Positions 46,601 through 53,467 of a DNA stretch of 64,000 nt are shown here, piece after piece. The notes beneath the pieces are model-generated. The model had not been told where the DNA came from. It ran no database searches and saw nothing but the letters and a program-made list of their open reading frames with translations. Where the stretch lies: positions 1 to 64,000 of the forward strand of contig JBFWRS010000002.1 of assembly GCA_050248795.1 (NCBI GenBank). Direction: 5' to 3'. The translations under genes and the position numbers were made by a program. Source of the stretch: CAZTDU01 sp050248795. GTDB lineage: Bacteria > Pseudomonadota > Gammaproteobacteria > Burkholderiales > SG8-39. Positions within the stretch are counted from its first letter, which is position 1. Each line of letters opens with the position of its first letter.

Positions 46601-48342
46601 GCGCCGATCAAGCTGATGTTTCCACCGGCCGACTGCAGCAACGAGTCCGCAGCCAGGCTCACGGACCCGGCGCCGTCGGCGTTGTTGTCCGCGTGCAGCG
46701 TGATGCTCAGCGCGCCGTTAGTGCTGCGGATGTTCGCGCCAGACTGGATCTCGATCGAATTGTTGGCCTCCAGCGTGAATTCCGCGCCGACGCGGCTGTT
46801 CGAATAATCGATGTCGGCGTTGGTTTCCAGAACGATGTTGTTGCTCGCCTGGAGGGTGAGGTTGGTGTTGTTCAGGATGGCGACGATCTCGGTCGCCCCG
46901 ACCGACTCCGACGTTCCGCCCTCGACAAAGGCCCACAACCCATCGCCGGTGTCGGCACTGAAGTTCGCATTCGGCGTCGAACCGGCGGTGATGCTGATGT
47001 TGCCCGGGTCCAGCAGCAATTCGCCGGTGCGCCCGAGCGGCGCCCTGGTGTCGACGGAGCCCCGGAAAGCCAGAACCTCCTTGCCGGAGACTTCGACGAA
47101 CCCACCGTCGCCGCCCTCGACCCCGCCCCTCACCGTGATCGAGCCATGGAACCGCGTGTCGCCGTCCGCCCAGACGATCACCTTCCCGCCATCGCCCTTC
47201 GCAGTGGCATCCGCCTTGACCGTCGCGGTCTGCGTGACGATCGTGCGCTGCGCGTTCTGCACCGCCGGGTTCGCGCCCTGGAAATCGCCGCCGATCAGCA
47301 CCGTGCCGCCGCCGGTCTTGCCGGACGCATCGACCACGGCATTGCTTACCGCGACGCCATTGCCAAGCAGCTTGATGTCGCCGCCTTCGGCTTCGTCACC
47401 CTTGGCTTCGATCGTTCCCTGCGCCAGCAGCGTGCCGGTCTCCGCCTTGATCTCGATCGAGCCGCCGTTGGCGCCGTTCGCTTCGATCCTCGAGCTCGCG
47501 TCCAGCGTGACGTCCTTGACCGCCTTGAGCACGATCTTGCCGCCGTCGCCGACGACTGCACGGCTGGCGGAAACGAGGCCGGAATTCTTCACCAGCGAGC
47601 CGTAGATGCCGATGTGGCCGCCGCTGGCGACGACTTCGCCCGCGTTTACCGCCTCGCCCTGCGGCGCGGTGAATTCGACGCGGATGTCCGGCGTGCGCGC
47701 ATTGACCAGCTCGACCGTCTTGCCGGCGGCGATGACGACCTCGCCCTTCGGGCTGGTGATGACGCCGCTCGGGCCGTTCTCGACATTCGGCGCGACCAGG
47801 TACACGTGTCCGCCCTCGACCGTCCTGATGGTGCCGAGGTTGGTGAGCTTGCCCTCCGCCCCGGTGCCCTCGAAGCGCGTGCGGCCGGAGAGGAAATCGG
47901 CATCCGACATGCGCAGCGTGGACGCCGCAAAGCCGGCGACGTCGATCATCGCGCCCTGGCCGAAGACGATGCCGTTCGGGTTGACGAGGAATACGCGGCC
48001 GTTCGACAGCAACTTGCCGAGGATCTGCGTCGGGTCCTGCCCAACGACGCGGTTCAGCACCGCGCTGGCGGCGTTCTGCTGGATGAAGCGCGTGATCTCG
48101 TCCTGCGAGATCGAGAACTGCTGCCAGTTGATGATCGTGCCGGGGGTGTTCGTGACCGTCAGCGTCTTGCCGTTGACCACGAACGTGGCGTTGCCTGCCG
48201 CTACCGCACCGCCCGAGGGATTTGCGAAGCTGGAAACCGCGAACGCGGAACTGACCGCGGCGGCGAGCAGTCGCTTCTCGAAGGCGAACGCGGTCCCGTC
48301 TCGACGACGCCGCGCGGACACGCTGCCGACCGATTGACTCAT
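37654..48342 (-). CDS. Giant two-partner-secretion exoprotein TpsA (filamentous haemagglutinin family)
   Basis: The 3562-residue protein should be secreted by the TpsB barrel and form a long beta-helix at the cell surface. A signal peptide ends near residue 40. The TPS secretion domain (about 45-300) carries NPNGIVFG at 121-128. The remainder is a Gly/Thr/Asn/Ala-rich beta-helix with many short GNITVVG-like strands and a tandem 68-residue repeat block. Only three Cys occur, C3327, C3334 and C3561, all near the C-terminus. The C-terminus has no membrane anchor or toxin domain that I recognise. A GTG at 48354 is an alternative start. The likely role is adhesion or biofilm formation. Confidence 0.92.
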   Translation of the reverse strand: MSQSVGSVSARRRRDGTAFAFEKRLLAAAVSSAFAVSSFANPSGGAVAAGNATFVVNGKTLTVTNTPGTIINWQQFSISQDEITRFIQQNAASAVLNRVVGQDPTQILGKLLSNGRVFLVNPNGIVFGQGAMIDVAGFAASTLRMSDADFLSGRTRFEGTGAEGKLTNLGTIRTVEGGHVYLVAPNVENGPSGVITSPKGEVVIAAGKTVELVNARTPDIRVEFTAPQGEAVNAGEVVASGGHIGIYGSLVKNSGLVSASRAVVGDGGKIVLKAVKDVTLDASSRIEANGANGGSIEIKAETGTLLAQGTIEAKGDEAEGGDIKLLGNGVAVSNAVVDASGKTGGGTVLIGGDFQGANPAVQNAQRTIVTQTATVKADATAKGDGGKVIVWADGDTRFHGSITVRGGVEGGDGGFVEVSGKEVLAFRGSVDTRAPLGRTGELLLDPGNISITAGSTPNANFSADTGDGLWAFVEGGTSESVGATEIVAILNNTNLTLQASNNIVLETNADIDYSNSRVGAEFTLEANNSIEIQSGANIRSTNGALSITLHADNNADGAGSVSLAADSLLQSAGGNISLIGADVAIAANATVSAGSGAISLRPGVASTQIEIGAGAANFSIDATEAQRLFANLLTLGSASQTGNITVVGAANFTNVAAVGQVRLLTSTGAVRFDEVLASPANVRIDTTAGGASAGNILFNGSGAISAAGKDVILVTRDGAGGPAGMVDVLAGSATNVIASSLNITTGSGIGNTQDLRTDVASVRALINLDNSGNASIRNAITNNGSVSVDFLENRGGGDLNFTVTNGNFTLSNGQVRSYGTSRITASGDILFNSPSQANPAFAEPGANGFTSNVILSAGGSIDVLESAGANTTTTIKATSATLTSGAGIGATNAVRTDVTNLTLNNTASGTVNVREVDAVSIVSAAITGNLNLIAGGAITQGSGNIVVSGAATFNAGTTNDITLGNTTNDFANVTIAAARNVSIKDANALRLNGAAFAGGLTLETLGAAADLTIAGDNVYSGGGANTASFLSARNVLMESGSNIRSTGGALNVTLNADTDQGTSADGGVQVGAGGAFANITTAGGNVLIGGNASAAGSAIGTAGTANIGVRLNNANISAGAGNVTIRGQGTASSASADGVRVESGGSSITTTTGSILIQGNAGAGATTQSFGVYLNTSVSITAAGGGITITGNGTSGAGAKGIFMRDASVIESTGAGDITLTGFGGTGANSEGITIGSGGGTGPRVTTTSTGNITITGTSGSTAGTDAYGVSITNRGSKVESTGTGGGSITITGNGGSGADRNYGVFMQGAVVRSEDGAIVINATSSGTGTDNHGLYLNNETAGPQIAAVIESTGTANLTVNATAGTGGVGIKGIGAVATEQNRLGNTAATGTVTLVSDTMDLNSTKVQSGSTITLRPTTASREIELGAGAEETTKLGLAGTELTHFNAPNVVIGGASQTGNISVVGAANFANVGAGGTLTLQTLGSANLASNLASAGNVTLTAASGIAFTQSGVTGVTTGAGRNATLTAANGAIASASSATDVSTGGATGAVSLTANQGIGALGANNEVSLNTGNVNATNNGPATVTGDIVIVNATGLNLGGTGVVTNNASAGNIQVTVTAGDLLVGNTLATSGGGAVTLSATAGNVAFATANGVTGISTTGNATLNATAGRVIGNTNGNASTSDVSATRLTINSANGIGDANALRTASVANLAINNTVDGNVNIVNGGAALNLDSTTVGSGNLSIANSTHITQTGNIVMGAGTTATFNATTAGDITLDSLGNNFTSLTFTGGAVSIRENSATELANESLASTSLLLTSNGALTDTGNVVVSGNANFQAGTNAITLDSLGNNFTSLTFTGGAVSIRENSATELANESLASTSLLLTSNGALTDTGNVVVNGNANFQAGTNAITLDSLGNNFTSLTFTGGAVSIRENSATELANDSSATSLLLTSNGALTDTGNVVVNGNANFQAGANAITLDNAGANNFGTLTFAGAEVTIVENSAANLAGASTASGNLRLTAAGTIADETGATLAVTNNANFQAGANAITLDNAGANNFGTLTFAGGAVTIRENSATELAASSNAGGLTLISAGDITDAVGANLVVTGLANFAIPTAGNVTLDNAGAHNFGSLTIGQGANAIIYETDGYAIAGTGISLSNRLTLSSGGTVTQSQAVAVPNLELLGVNGNFQLTGSTNNVSTIASNTGTVAFTNNAALTVGNVGASVGMTNTGTTTLTTLGSNTLTVSQAIASVGQVTFNNGGLLTLSADATGNGGIAQIGAGTVTINGPRTLTTSGNAIGFNSNVLLAGGANDITLNTTNGNAAGANVTFGGTVGAASGNTERLGINAGTGGDVRFNQAVGSSGTPLGNLTITNARHVDFVGTTDASRVLQSAGTGNTTITGNMKALGAGIEINTDRIVITGVLDTGTRDLKLNAVNGVTQSGGFITSNQVLLLSSGTGAFTLLQANNNVSTQIAANVGGDLSFLNGGAITVGNVTVGSSSASGITTNGGNLSLRSVNGAIVVGGNVNADAGNIVLNANGTLTGTGTITGNALTMGNLGTTTAIGSLNTRVSSISAAASNGAIQITNNSSALTLQAAATNGLMNVSTTGSLASSGAITSSNASVTLVSGNGGSGGMTLSHNVTGPAGVSLTVQANNNVLTHNGGTVSATNANIALVADEMNLASTVNSGNGAITVRPFNVGDTIRLGAATAATDGTVDALELSSSEINTLNTTGVLTIGDAAHTGQIQVVGSTSVSTPATLLLRNGAGGINVGDQLTFSGSSTNLSLTTTGAVTRSGSGAINTSNLRIDSGAGVNVALNNASTNLFATNSTGGVSVAVNSGDLMVQNLVNNGTGGLDISAVNGSITTGANQVTVAGGAVSLAANATDAANRNITIGSGGLSAAGAITLKSADNMTFLGRVQTSSGDVLLIAGKAPGMTLVTPASESVQDTVGTITFNAPVTTSSGSMSIYSTGHVLQPANSTDAAGVQSSGQLTVRTYNDADQQAVINMQNTHPTLGNSNPDTVLETRRASDTSAPAEPTDYAASDIDYKSISGLTVKGVGTAANYSATATTQDITVATFNIQAKNMTLIANSGDINVNASIDKSKINRGNDGGSLNLLAAGDININANSSVQGVSVGKRTGTKESGDPLVDYFNHDLRLVATNNIQIEGGIWITGNLSLRADASAGEVVSLSGALNNRAPGDGSGGVIITNTSSQYPLEVRALNIIVGEKSGTTGYGAGFLTLKAGAGVAASGANLRLDSVLRAGIPTVETTTTTSTTVNGGRIDIFLTGGLNLTGGNITTTSTPGSSVRSSALSAITGTDVYICPPSPSACNVTPTYNAANTIRLTGGRATASNAAGGGAVGAADALILASNFKQITVAGDIILAGGTATRIGSAQPSASALIDPVQELVIRSGGSVVLQGGIVNGGGSPAAAAARIVNEGFITIHMGGGTGYSFNDPSGGVVALSPGLILIGGGGSGVFDAANRALEGTTVPITLIGGGIIRYFPSGFTYGPAIVQTGVNSFDESLLRYIIFSQLDAAKSDRIRRGLSEDDIGGAACQ
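42101..43018 (-). repeat. Tandem ~204-bp coding repeats in tpsA
   Basis: Five units begin near 42101, 42317, 42521, 42725 and 42929. The last three are spaced exactly 204 bp (68 codons) apart and are almost identical; the first two are more diverged and slightly longer. Each encodes a strand set containing FTSLTFTGGAVSIRENSATE or a close variant. This is a recent in-frame expansion of the beta-helix. Confidence 0.9.
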
Positions 48343-48513
48343 CCCCCCTGACACCCTCGGTGCGCGAAGGGTTTCATTCTACCCACTTGCTACGCCGAAG
48401 CGTGCAACAGGCAATTGATTCAAAGAGAAAAAAGTCACATGCGATGGCGCATCTGTCGGGAGGCGGCGACAGCGGATTACCGTATCGCCCGCCGCGCGGC
48501 GGAAATCAGGAGC

Positions 48514-50229
48514 TCAGTAGATGTAGGAGAGGCTGAACGTCAGGCGGCTGTCGCCCTTGCCCTGCATCGGCGTGCCCACGCCGCCGCCGCCGATGTCGGT
48601 GACGATGCCATAGTCGGTACGGAATATCAGGTTGTTGCCACGCGAGAAGCGCAGGCCTATGCCCTTGCTCGCGATGCCCTGGCCGTGCAGCTCTCCCGCG
48701 GCAGGGCGGTTACGGCCCACGCGCCCCCAGTCGACGAACACCACCGCGCGTGCGCGGGCGCCGGCAAGGCCGGTCAAGCTACCCCAGTCCGGCGTGTACA
48801 GTTCCAGCGTGCCGCGATAGCCATGGTCATTCACCACCTCGCGATCGAGGAAGCCGCGCACCGAATCCACGCCGCCGACGCCGAATTGCTCGCCGGGTAT
48901 CAGCATGTCGCGCGTGTGCTGCCCGTTCATGCCGAAGCGCACCTGCCAGTCATCGCCGAACGCATGCGTGTGGCTCACCGCCCAGCGCCAGATGGTGAAT
49001 CTGGGCTTCGCGCACTCGGAATGCCCGCTGCCGATGATGGTCACCGAGCGCGTCGAGCAGAACGCGATGTTGCCGCCATCCCCCGGGCTGGACATGTTCT
49101 TGATCAGGCTGAACAGCACCGAGGACTCGCTGTCGGCCCGGCGCCACGCGCCGGAATACTGGATGCCGATCGGCGTCACGGTGACGTCCGGCACCAGCTG
49201 GTTGGTGCCGCCGGCGGCACGGATGCCCTTGTTCTCATAGGCTCGATAGTCGAGCGAGTACGTGACGCGATGGTCGTAGTCGCCGATGCGCTTCAGGTTC
49301 TGGGTGTAGCGCAGGCTGGCGATGGAGCCCCGCCCGGTAATGTTGAAGCCCTGCACGTTGCCGGTGCCGACGTTCGAATGCGCCCAGGTGAAATCCACCG
49401 AATTGCCGCTCTTGTACAGCGGCACCTTGTAGCTCATGCCGATGATCATCACGTCCTTGCTCGGCAGCAGCTGGAACGTGTTCTTGTCCTTGGCCGGATC
49501 CTCGTCCCGGTACGGCGCCGTGACGTACTGGAACGAAAACACGTGGTCCAGGTCGGCCACGTTGGCGTGCTGGAAGCCGAAGCCGACGCGCAGGCGCCCG
49601 GTTTTTTGTCCGCCGCTGGAATCCACCGTGATACTGCCCTTGAACGGGTCTTCGTCGACGACGCGCGCCACGGCGTCGACGGTGGCCTCCTCCTGCCCAC
49701 TGCGCAGCAGCACCGTGGCCTGCTTTGACGGGCTTTCGTTGGCGACGCGCAGGTCGCGGGCGATCGAGTCGATGTTCGGCGCGACACCCGGCTGCAGCGA
49801 CGGCAGGCTCCTGCGGATGTTCTGCTCGTCGAAGAACTTGTTGCCTTCGACGATCACGCGGCCAAGCTTCGCCTCGATGATCTGGAAGCGCACCACGCCC
49901 TTGTCCAGTTCCTGCTCCGGCAGCACCACCTGCACCGCGCTGTAGCCTGCGCGGCTATAGGCGCGCTCGACCGCTTCCAGCGCGCGCTGCACGTCGGCGA
50001 AGGTCTTCTCCTTGCCGGTGAACGCGCTGGTGTCGGCCTGCAACTGCTCCGGCGGCACCAGCTTTGCGCCTTCGAAAACGAATTGGCGGATCTCGAACCG
50101 GGGCTCGTCCGGAACCGGCTTTGCCGGTGCCTGCGCGAACGCGGTCACCGCCACCACGCAGGCGGTCCAGGCGAGCAAACACTTGACGACGCTGCGAGCG
50201 GATTCGCGCAGAGTCACGACGCTCCCCAT
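48514..50229 (-). CDS. Two-partner-secretion outer-membrane transporter TpsB (ShlB/FhaC/HecB family)
   Basis: A 571-residue Omp85-superfamily barrel that exports TpsA. A signal peptide ends near AFAQA (residue 34). POTRA domains (about 45-190) begin with FEIRQFVFEGAKLVPPEQL and include YSRAGYSAVQVVLPEQEL. The ShlB-type barrel follows. The lid-loop motif is VDSVRGF, and the protein ends in the aromatic SYIY expected for a BAM substrate. It is 171 bp upstream of tpsA in the same direction. The gap has a GC hairpin (about 48489-48503) and AT-rich DNA that could hold a separate tpsA promoter. Confidence 0.95.
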   Translation of the reverse strand: MGSVVTLRESARSVVKCLLAWTACVVAVTAFAQAPAKPVPDEPRFEIRQFVFEGAKLVPPEQLQADTSAFTGKEKTFADVQRALEAVERAYSRAGYSAVQVVLPEQELDKGVVRFQIIEAKLGRVIVEGNKFFDEQNIRRSLPSLQPGVAPNIDSIARDLRVANESPSKQATVLLRSGQEEATVDAVARVVDEDPFKGSITVDSSGGQKTGRLRVGFGFQHANVADLDHVFSFQYVTAPYRDEDPAKDKNTFQLLPSKDVMIIGMSYKVPLYKSGNSVDFTWAHSNVGTGNVQGFNITGRGSIASLRYTQNLKRIGDYDHRVTYSLDYRAYENKGIRAAGGTNQLVPDVTVTPIGIQYSGAWRRADSESSVLFSLIKNMSSPGDGGNIAFCSTRSVTIIGSGHSECAKPRFTIWRWAVSHTHAFGDDWQVRFGMNGQHTRDMLIPGEQFGVGGVDSVRGFLDREVVNDHGYRGTLELYTPDWGSLTGLAGARARAVVFVDWGRVGRNRPAAGELHGQGIASKGIGLRFSRGNNLIFRTDYGIVTDIGGGGVGTPMQGKGDSRLTFSLSYIY

Positions 50230-50341
50230 GCTGGCTACATGCCCCCTTCAGCTTTGGGAAGTTATAGGAAAATTCACTCGAATCAATCCTTTATCTTGAT
50301 TTTTTGTTTCCCACGGCAGCTATGTTGCCGATGCGCAACAG

Positions 50342-50347
50342 TATAAT
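50342..50347 (+). promoter_or_regulatory. -10 element of trxB (symmetric octamer 50340-50347)
   Basis: TATAAT lies 51 bp upstream of the trxB ATG. It is part of AGTATAAT, which also reads TATACT on the minus strand toward tpsB. The trxB ribosome site AAGGA precedes its ATG. Confidence 0.5.
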
Positions 50348-50349
50348 TC

Positions 50350-50365
50350 CGTGAGGGATTTCACA
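50350..50365. promoter_or_regulatory. CRP/FNR-type operator palindrome between tpsB and trxB
   Basis: CGTGA-GGGATT-TCACA matches the CRP consensus TGTGA-N6-TCACA at nine of ten half-site bases. It lies directly downstream of the trxB -10 element and about 121 bp upstream of the tpsB ATG. A regulator bound here could block trxB or control tpsB. Position and geometry are read from sequence; the regulator is inferred. Confidence 0.7.
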
Positions 50366-50398
50366 GCAGTATAGCCAAGACACAAGGAACCGCAGAAC

Positions 50399-51364
50399 AT
50401 GCCCAGTCCCGCTCCCGCAAGACACGTCCGCTTGCTGATACTCGGCTCCGGCCCCGCCGGCTACACCGCGGCGGTGTACGCCGCGCGCGCCAACCTGAAG
50501 CCGGTGCTGATCACCGGCCTGGCGCAGGGGGGACAGTTGATGACCACCACCGACGTCGACAACTGGCCGGCGGACGCGCACGGCGTGCAGGGGCCCGAGC
50601 TCATGGAGCGCTTCATGAAGCACGCCGAGCGCTTCGAGACCGAGCTCGTGTTCGACCACATCCACACCGCGAAGCTGGGCGGCAAGCCGCTGACGCTGGT
50701 GGGCGACTCAGGCACCTACACCTGCGATGCGCTGATCATCGCCACCGGGGCCTCGGCGAAGTACCTCGGCATGGCGTCCGAGGAAAAGTTCATGGGGAAG
50801 GGCGTGTCCGCGTGCGCGACCTGCGACGGATTCTTCTACAAGGGACAGGACGTCGCGGTCGTCGGCGGCGGCAATACCGCAGTCGAGGAAGCGCTGTACC
50901 TGTCGAACATCGCCAGCCGCGTCACCGTCGTGCACCGGCGCGACAAGTTCCGCGCCGAAAAGATCATGATCGACAAGCTGATGAAGAAGTCACGCGAGGG
51001 CAACGTGTCGCTCGAACTGGACAGCGTCCTGGACGAGGTGCTCGGCGACGCCAGCGGCGTGACCGGCGTTCGGCTGAAGAACCTCAAGTCCGGCGCCACC
51101 CGCGAGCTTGGGGTGAAGGGCCTGTTCGTGGCGATCGGCCATTCGCCCAACACGCAACTGTTCGATGGCCAGCTCGAGATGAAGAACGGCTACATCGTGA
51201 CGAAATCCGGCGGCGACGGCAACGCCACCGCGACCAGCATTCCCGGCGTATTTGCCGCCGGCGACGTGCAGGACCACGTCTATCGACAGGCGGTCACCAG
51301 CGCGGCCACGGGCTGCATGGCGGCACTGGACGCGGAGAAGTACCTCGACCACCTGCAGGCGTAG
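50399..51364 (+). CDS. trxB: Thioredoxin reductase
   Basis: TrxB passes electrons from NADPH through FAD to thioredoxin. The 321 residues include the FAD motif GSGPAGYTAAVYAAR, the redox-active C139 and C142 (ACATCDG), the NADPH motif GGGNTAVEEAL and the C-terminal FAD motif GVFAAGDVQD. All key residues are intact and the length is standard. It is transcribed divergently from tpsB and followed 9 bp later by an Smr gene. Confidence 0.96.
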   Translation: MPSPAPARHVRLLILGSGPAGYTAAVYAARANLKPVLITGLAQGGQLMTTTDVDNWPADAHGVQGPELMERFMKHAERFETELVFDHIHTAKLGGKPLTLVGDSGTYTCDALIIATGASAKYLGMASEEKFMGKGVSACATCDGFFYKGQDVAVVGGGNTAVEEALYLSNIASRVTVVHRRDKFRAEKIMIDKLMKKSREGNVSLELDSVLDEVLGDASGVTGVRLKNLKSGATRELGVKGLFVAIGHSPNTQLFDGQLEMKNGYIVTKSGGDGNATATSIPGVFAAGDVQDHVYRQAVTSAATGCMAALDAEKYLDHLQA

Positions 51365-51373
51365 GCTGTCGCC

Positions 51374-51895
51374 ATGGACGAGGAGTTCCGCAAGGCGGTC
51401 TCGGGCGTCCGGCCGATCGCCGAGCCGCGCCGCGTCGAGCTGAAGCCGCCACCGCCTCCGCCAGTGGCGGCGCAGCGCGAGCGGGACGAGCAAACCGCGC
51501 TGGCGGAAAGCCTTGCCGGGCCGCTGACGGTGGACGACGCGCTGGGTTCCGGCGAGGAGCTGCTCTACCTGCGCGAAGGCGTGTCACGGCAGGTACTGCG
51601 CAAGCTGCGCCGGGGACACTGGGTGGTGCAGGACGGCGTGGACCTGCATGGCATGAACCGGCTGGAAGCGGCGCTGCGCGTGCCGGAGTTCCTCAATGAC
51701 TGCGTGCGCCGCAACCTGCGCTGCGTGCGCATCGTGCATGGCCGCGGCCTCGGCTCGCGCAACCGCGAGCCGGTGCTGAAGAACCTGCTCGCGAAGTGGC
51801 TGCCGAAACGCGACGACGTGCTTGCCTACTGCCAGGCGCCTGCCGCGCACGGCGGCGCAGGCGCGACGCTGGTGCTGCTGAAGGACCGGCGCTAG
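51374..51895 (+). CDS. Smr (MutS2 C-terminal-like) domain protein
   Basis: A 173-residue cytoplasmic protein with a low-complexity N-terminal half (Pro-rich stretch KPPPPPPVAA) and a C-terminal Smr domain (about 90-173). The conserved DLHGMNRLEA and IVHGRGLGS motifs of Smr nucleases are present. Such proteins nick DNA or cut RNA, for example on stalled ribosomes. It follows trxB closely and probably shares its mRNA. The precise substrate is not known. Confidence 0.9.
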   Translation: MDEEFRKAVSGVRPIAEPRRVELKPPPPPPVAAQRERDEQTALAESLAGPLTVDDALGSGEELLYLREGVSRQVLRKLRRGHWVVQDGVDLHGMNRLEAALRVPEFLNDCVRRNLRCVRIVHGRGLGSRNREPVLKNLLAKWLPKRDDVLAYCQAPAAHGGAGATLVLLKDRR

Positions 51896-51905
51896 CCGAA
51901 GGCGA

Positions 51906-52244
51906 TCAGATCGCGGATTCGTTGGTCTCGCCGGTGCGGATGCGCACCACGTGCTCCACCGCGGTGACGAAGATCTTGCCGTCGCCGATCTTGCCGGTGC
52001 GGGCGGACTTCACGATCGCCTCGATGGACGATTCGACCTGGTCGTCGGCAACCACCACCTCGATCTTCACCTTTGGCAGGAAATCGACCACGTACTCGGC
52101 GCCGCGGTAAAGCTCGGTATGGCCCTTCTGGCGGCCGAATCCCTTGACTTCGGTGACCGTCAGCCCGGTGACGCCGACTTCGGACAGCGCCTCGCGAACC
52201 TCATCCAGCTTGAACGGCTTCACGATCGCCTCGATCTTCTTCAT
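51906..52244 (-). CDS. glnB: Nitrogen regulatory protein PII (GlnB)
   Basis: PII senses 2-oxoglutarate, ATP/ADP and glutamine state and controls GlnE, NtrB and other targets. The 112 residues are nearly identical in pattern to GlnB. The T-loop GHTELYRGAEYVVDF has the uridylylation site Y51, and TGKIGDGKIFV and the terminal RIRTGE are conserved. The ATG at 52244 gives the standard length. It converges with the smr gene (10 bp apart) and is divergent from the FemAB-like gene. No amtB is adjacent, which favours GlnB over GlnK. Confidence 0.95.
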   Translation of the reverse strand: MKKIEAIVKPFKLDEVREALSEVGVTGLTVTEVKGFGRQKGHTELYRGAEYVVDFLPKVKIEVVVADDQVESSIEAIVKSARTGKIGDGKIFVTAVEHVVRIRTGETNESAI

Positions 52245-52286
52245 CGCATCATCTCCCAGCGCCACGGCGCTCCCGATGCGCGATTC

Positions 52287-52292
52287 TATAAT
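52287..52292 (+). promoter_or_regulatory. Candidate -10 element of the FemAB-like gene
   Basis: A perfect TATAAT ends 5 bp before the ATG at 52298, so the transcript would start at or next to the start codon. No -35 is clear. Confidence 0.45.
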
Positions 52293-52297
52293 GAACC

Positions 52298-53467
52298 ATG
52301 AGCCTGCGTATCCGCGTCGCCGACTCGCCGGCAGGCACGGATGCCCTTGCATGGGACGCGCTCGCCGCGGGGAATCCATTCGTCAGCCATGCATACCTCG
52401 GCGCGCTGATCGAGACCGGCTGCGCCAGCGCGCGCACCGGCTGGCAGCCGCAGTTCCTCGTGCTCGAGCGCGACGGCCGCTTCGCCGGCGTGATGCCGCT
52501 GTTCGTGAAGTCGCATTCGCGCGGGGAGTACGTGTTCGACTGGGCGTGGGCCGATGCCTACCATCGCCACGGCTTGGAGTACTACCCGAAGCTGCTCGCC
52601 GCGGTGCCGTTCACGCCGGTCACCGGCCCGCGCATCCTCGCCGCCACCGCGCAGGACCGTACCGCGCTCATTCGCGCGGCGCTCGAGGCGGCGAGCGAGT
52701 TCTCGTCGCTGCACGTGCTGTTTCCGCGCGAGGAAGAAGCCGAGGCGATGCGCGGCGAACGCATGCTGTTGCGCCGCACGGTGCAGTTCCACTGGAAGAA
52801 CGAAGGTTATGAGGACTTCGAGGAGTTCCTTGCCCGCATGTCGCACCGCAGGCGAAAGAACATCCGCCAGGAGCGGCGCCGCGTGCTCGAGGCCGGCGTG
52901 CGCATGCGCTGCCTGCGCGGCACGGAAATCTCGCCGCGGGACTGGGAGTTCTTCCATCGCTGCTATGCCAGCACGTACGCCGCGCACCATTCCCGCCCGT
53001 ACCTGAGCCTCGAGTTCTTTCGTCGCATCGGCGAAGCGCTTGCCGCGCACACCGTGCTCTTTCTCGCCGAGCGCCGCGGCTCGCCGCTCGCCGCGTCGCT
53101 TTGCGTGACCGGGCCGGATGCGCTCTATGGCCGCTATTGGGGTGCGCTCGAGCACGTGCCGCTGCTGCACTTCGAGGCCTGCTACTACCAGCCGATCGAA
53201 TTCGCGATCGCGAACCGCATCGCCACGTTCGAGGGGGGTGCGCAGGGCGAGCACAAGCTCTTCCGCGGCCTGCTGCCGGTCGAGACCACCTCCGCGCACT
53301 GGCTCGCACATCCCAGGTTCGCGCGCGCGATCGAGGATTACCTCGCGCGCGAGACCGACGGCATCGCCCGATACGTGAACGAGCTGAACGAACACTCGCC
53401 GTTCAAGGCGGCGGCCGGCGACGGCCCGGATCCTATAATGTCCGCAACCACCGGGGAGGGGTCATGA
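52298..53467 (+). CDS. FemAB-like/GNAT acyltransferase (COG3146-type)
   Basis: A 389-residue cytoplasmic protein of the peptidogalycan-synthesis-like acyltransferase group. The fold is a double GNAT. Visible landmarks are DWAWADAYHRHGLEYYPKL, SHRRRKNIRQERR (a basic helix seen in this family) and CYYQPIEFAI near residue 300. The natural substrate is not known; the FemAB link is structural. Its TGA stop overlaps the ATG of the SDR gene (ATGA). Confidence 0.82.
   Translation: MSLRIRVADSPAGTDALAWDALAAGNPFVSHAYLGALIETGCASARTGWQPQFLVLERDGRFAGVMPLFVKSHSRGEYVFDWAWADAYHRHGLEYYPKLLAAVPFTPVTGPRILAATAQDRTALIRAALEAASEFSSLHVLFPREEEAEAMRGERMLLRRTVQFHWKNEGYEDFEEFLARMSHRRRKNIRQERRRVLEAGVRMRCLRGTEISPRDWEFFHRCYASTYAAHHSRPYLSLEFFRRIGEALAAHTVLFLAERRGSPLAASLCVTGPDALYGRYWGALEHVPLLHFEACYYQPIEFAIANRIATFEGGAQGEHKLFRGLLPVETTSAHWLAHPRFARAIEDYLARETDGIARYVNELNEHSPFKAAAGDGPDPIMSATTGEGS

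Noticed and set aside
38872..48351. Long plus-strand open frames opposite tpsA (for example 41936-44437 and 45901-48351).
   Set aside because: They mirror the GC-rich repetitive codons of tpsA. The translations lack any recognisable domain, start sites or ribosome sites, and the minus-strand gene has a coherent TPS domain, so these are shadows.
50281..50301. AATCAA-N9-TTGATT inverted repeat upstream of tpsB as an FNR site.
   Set aside because: The half-sites are everted relative to the FNR consensus TTGAT-N4-ATCAA and the spacing is wrong. It may be incidental in AT-rich DNA.
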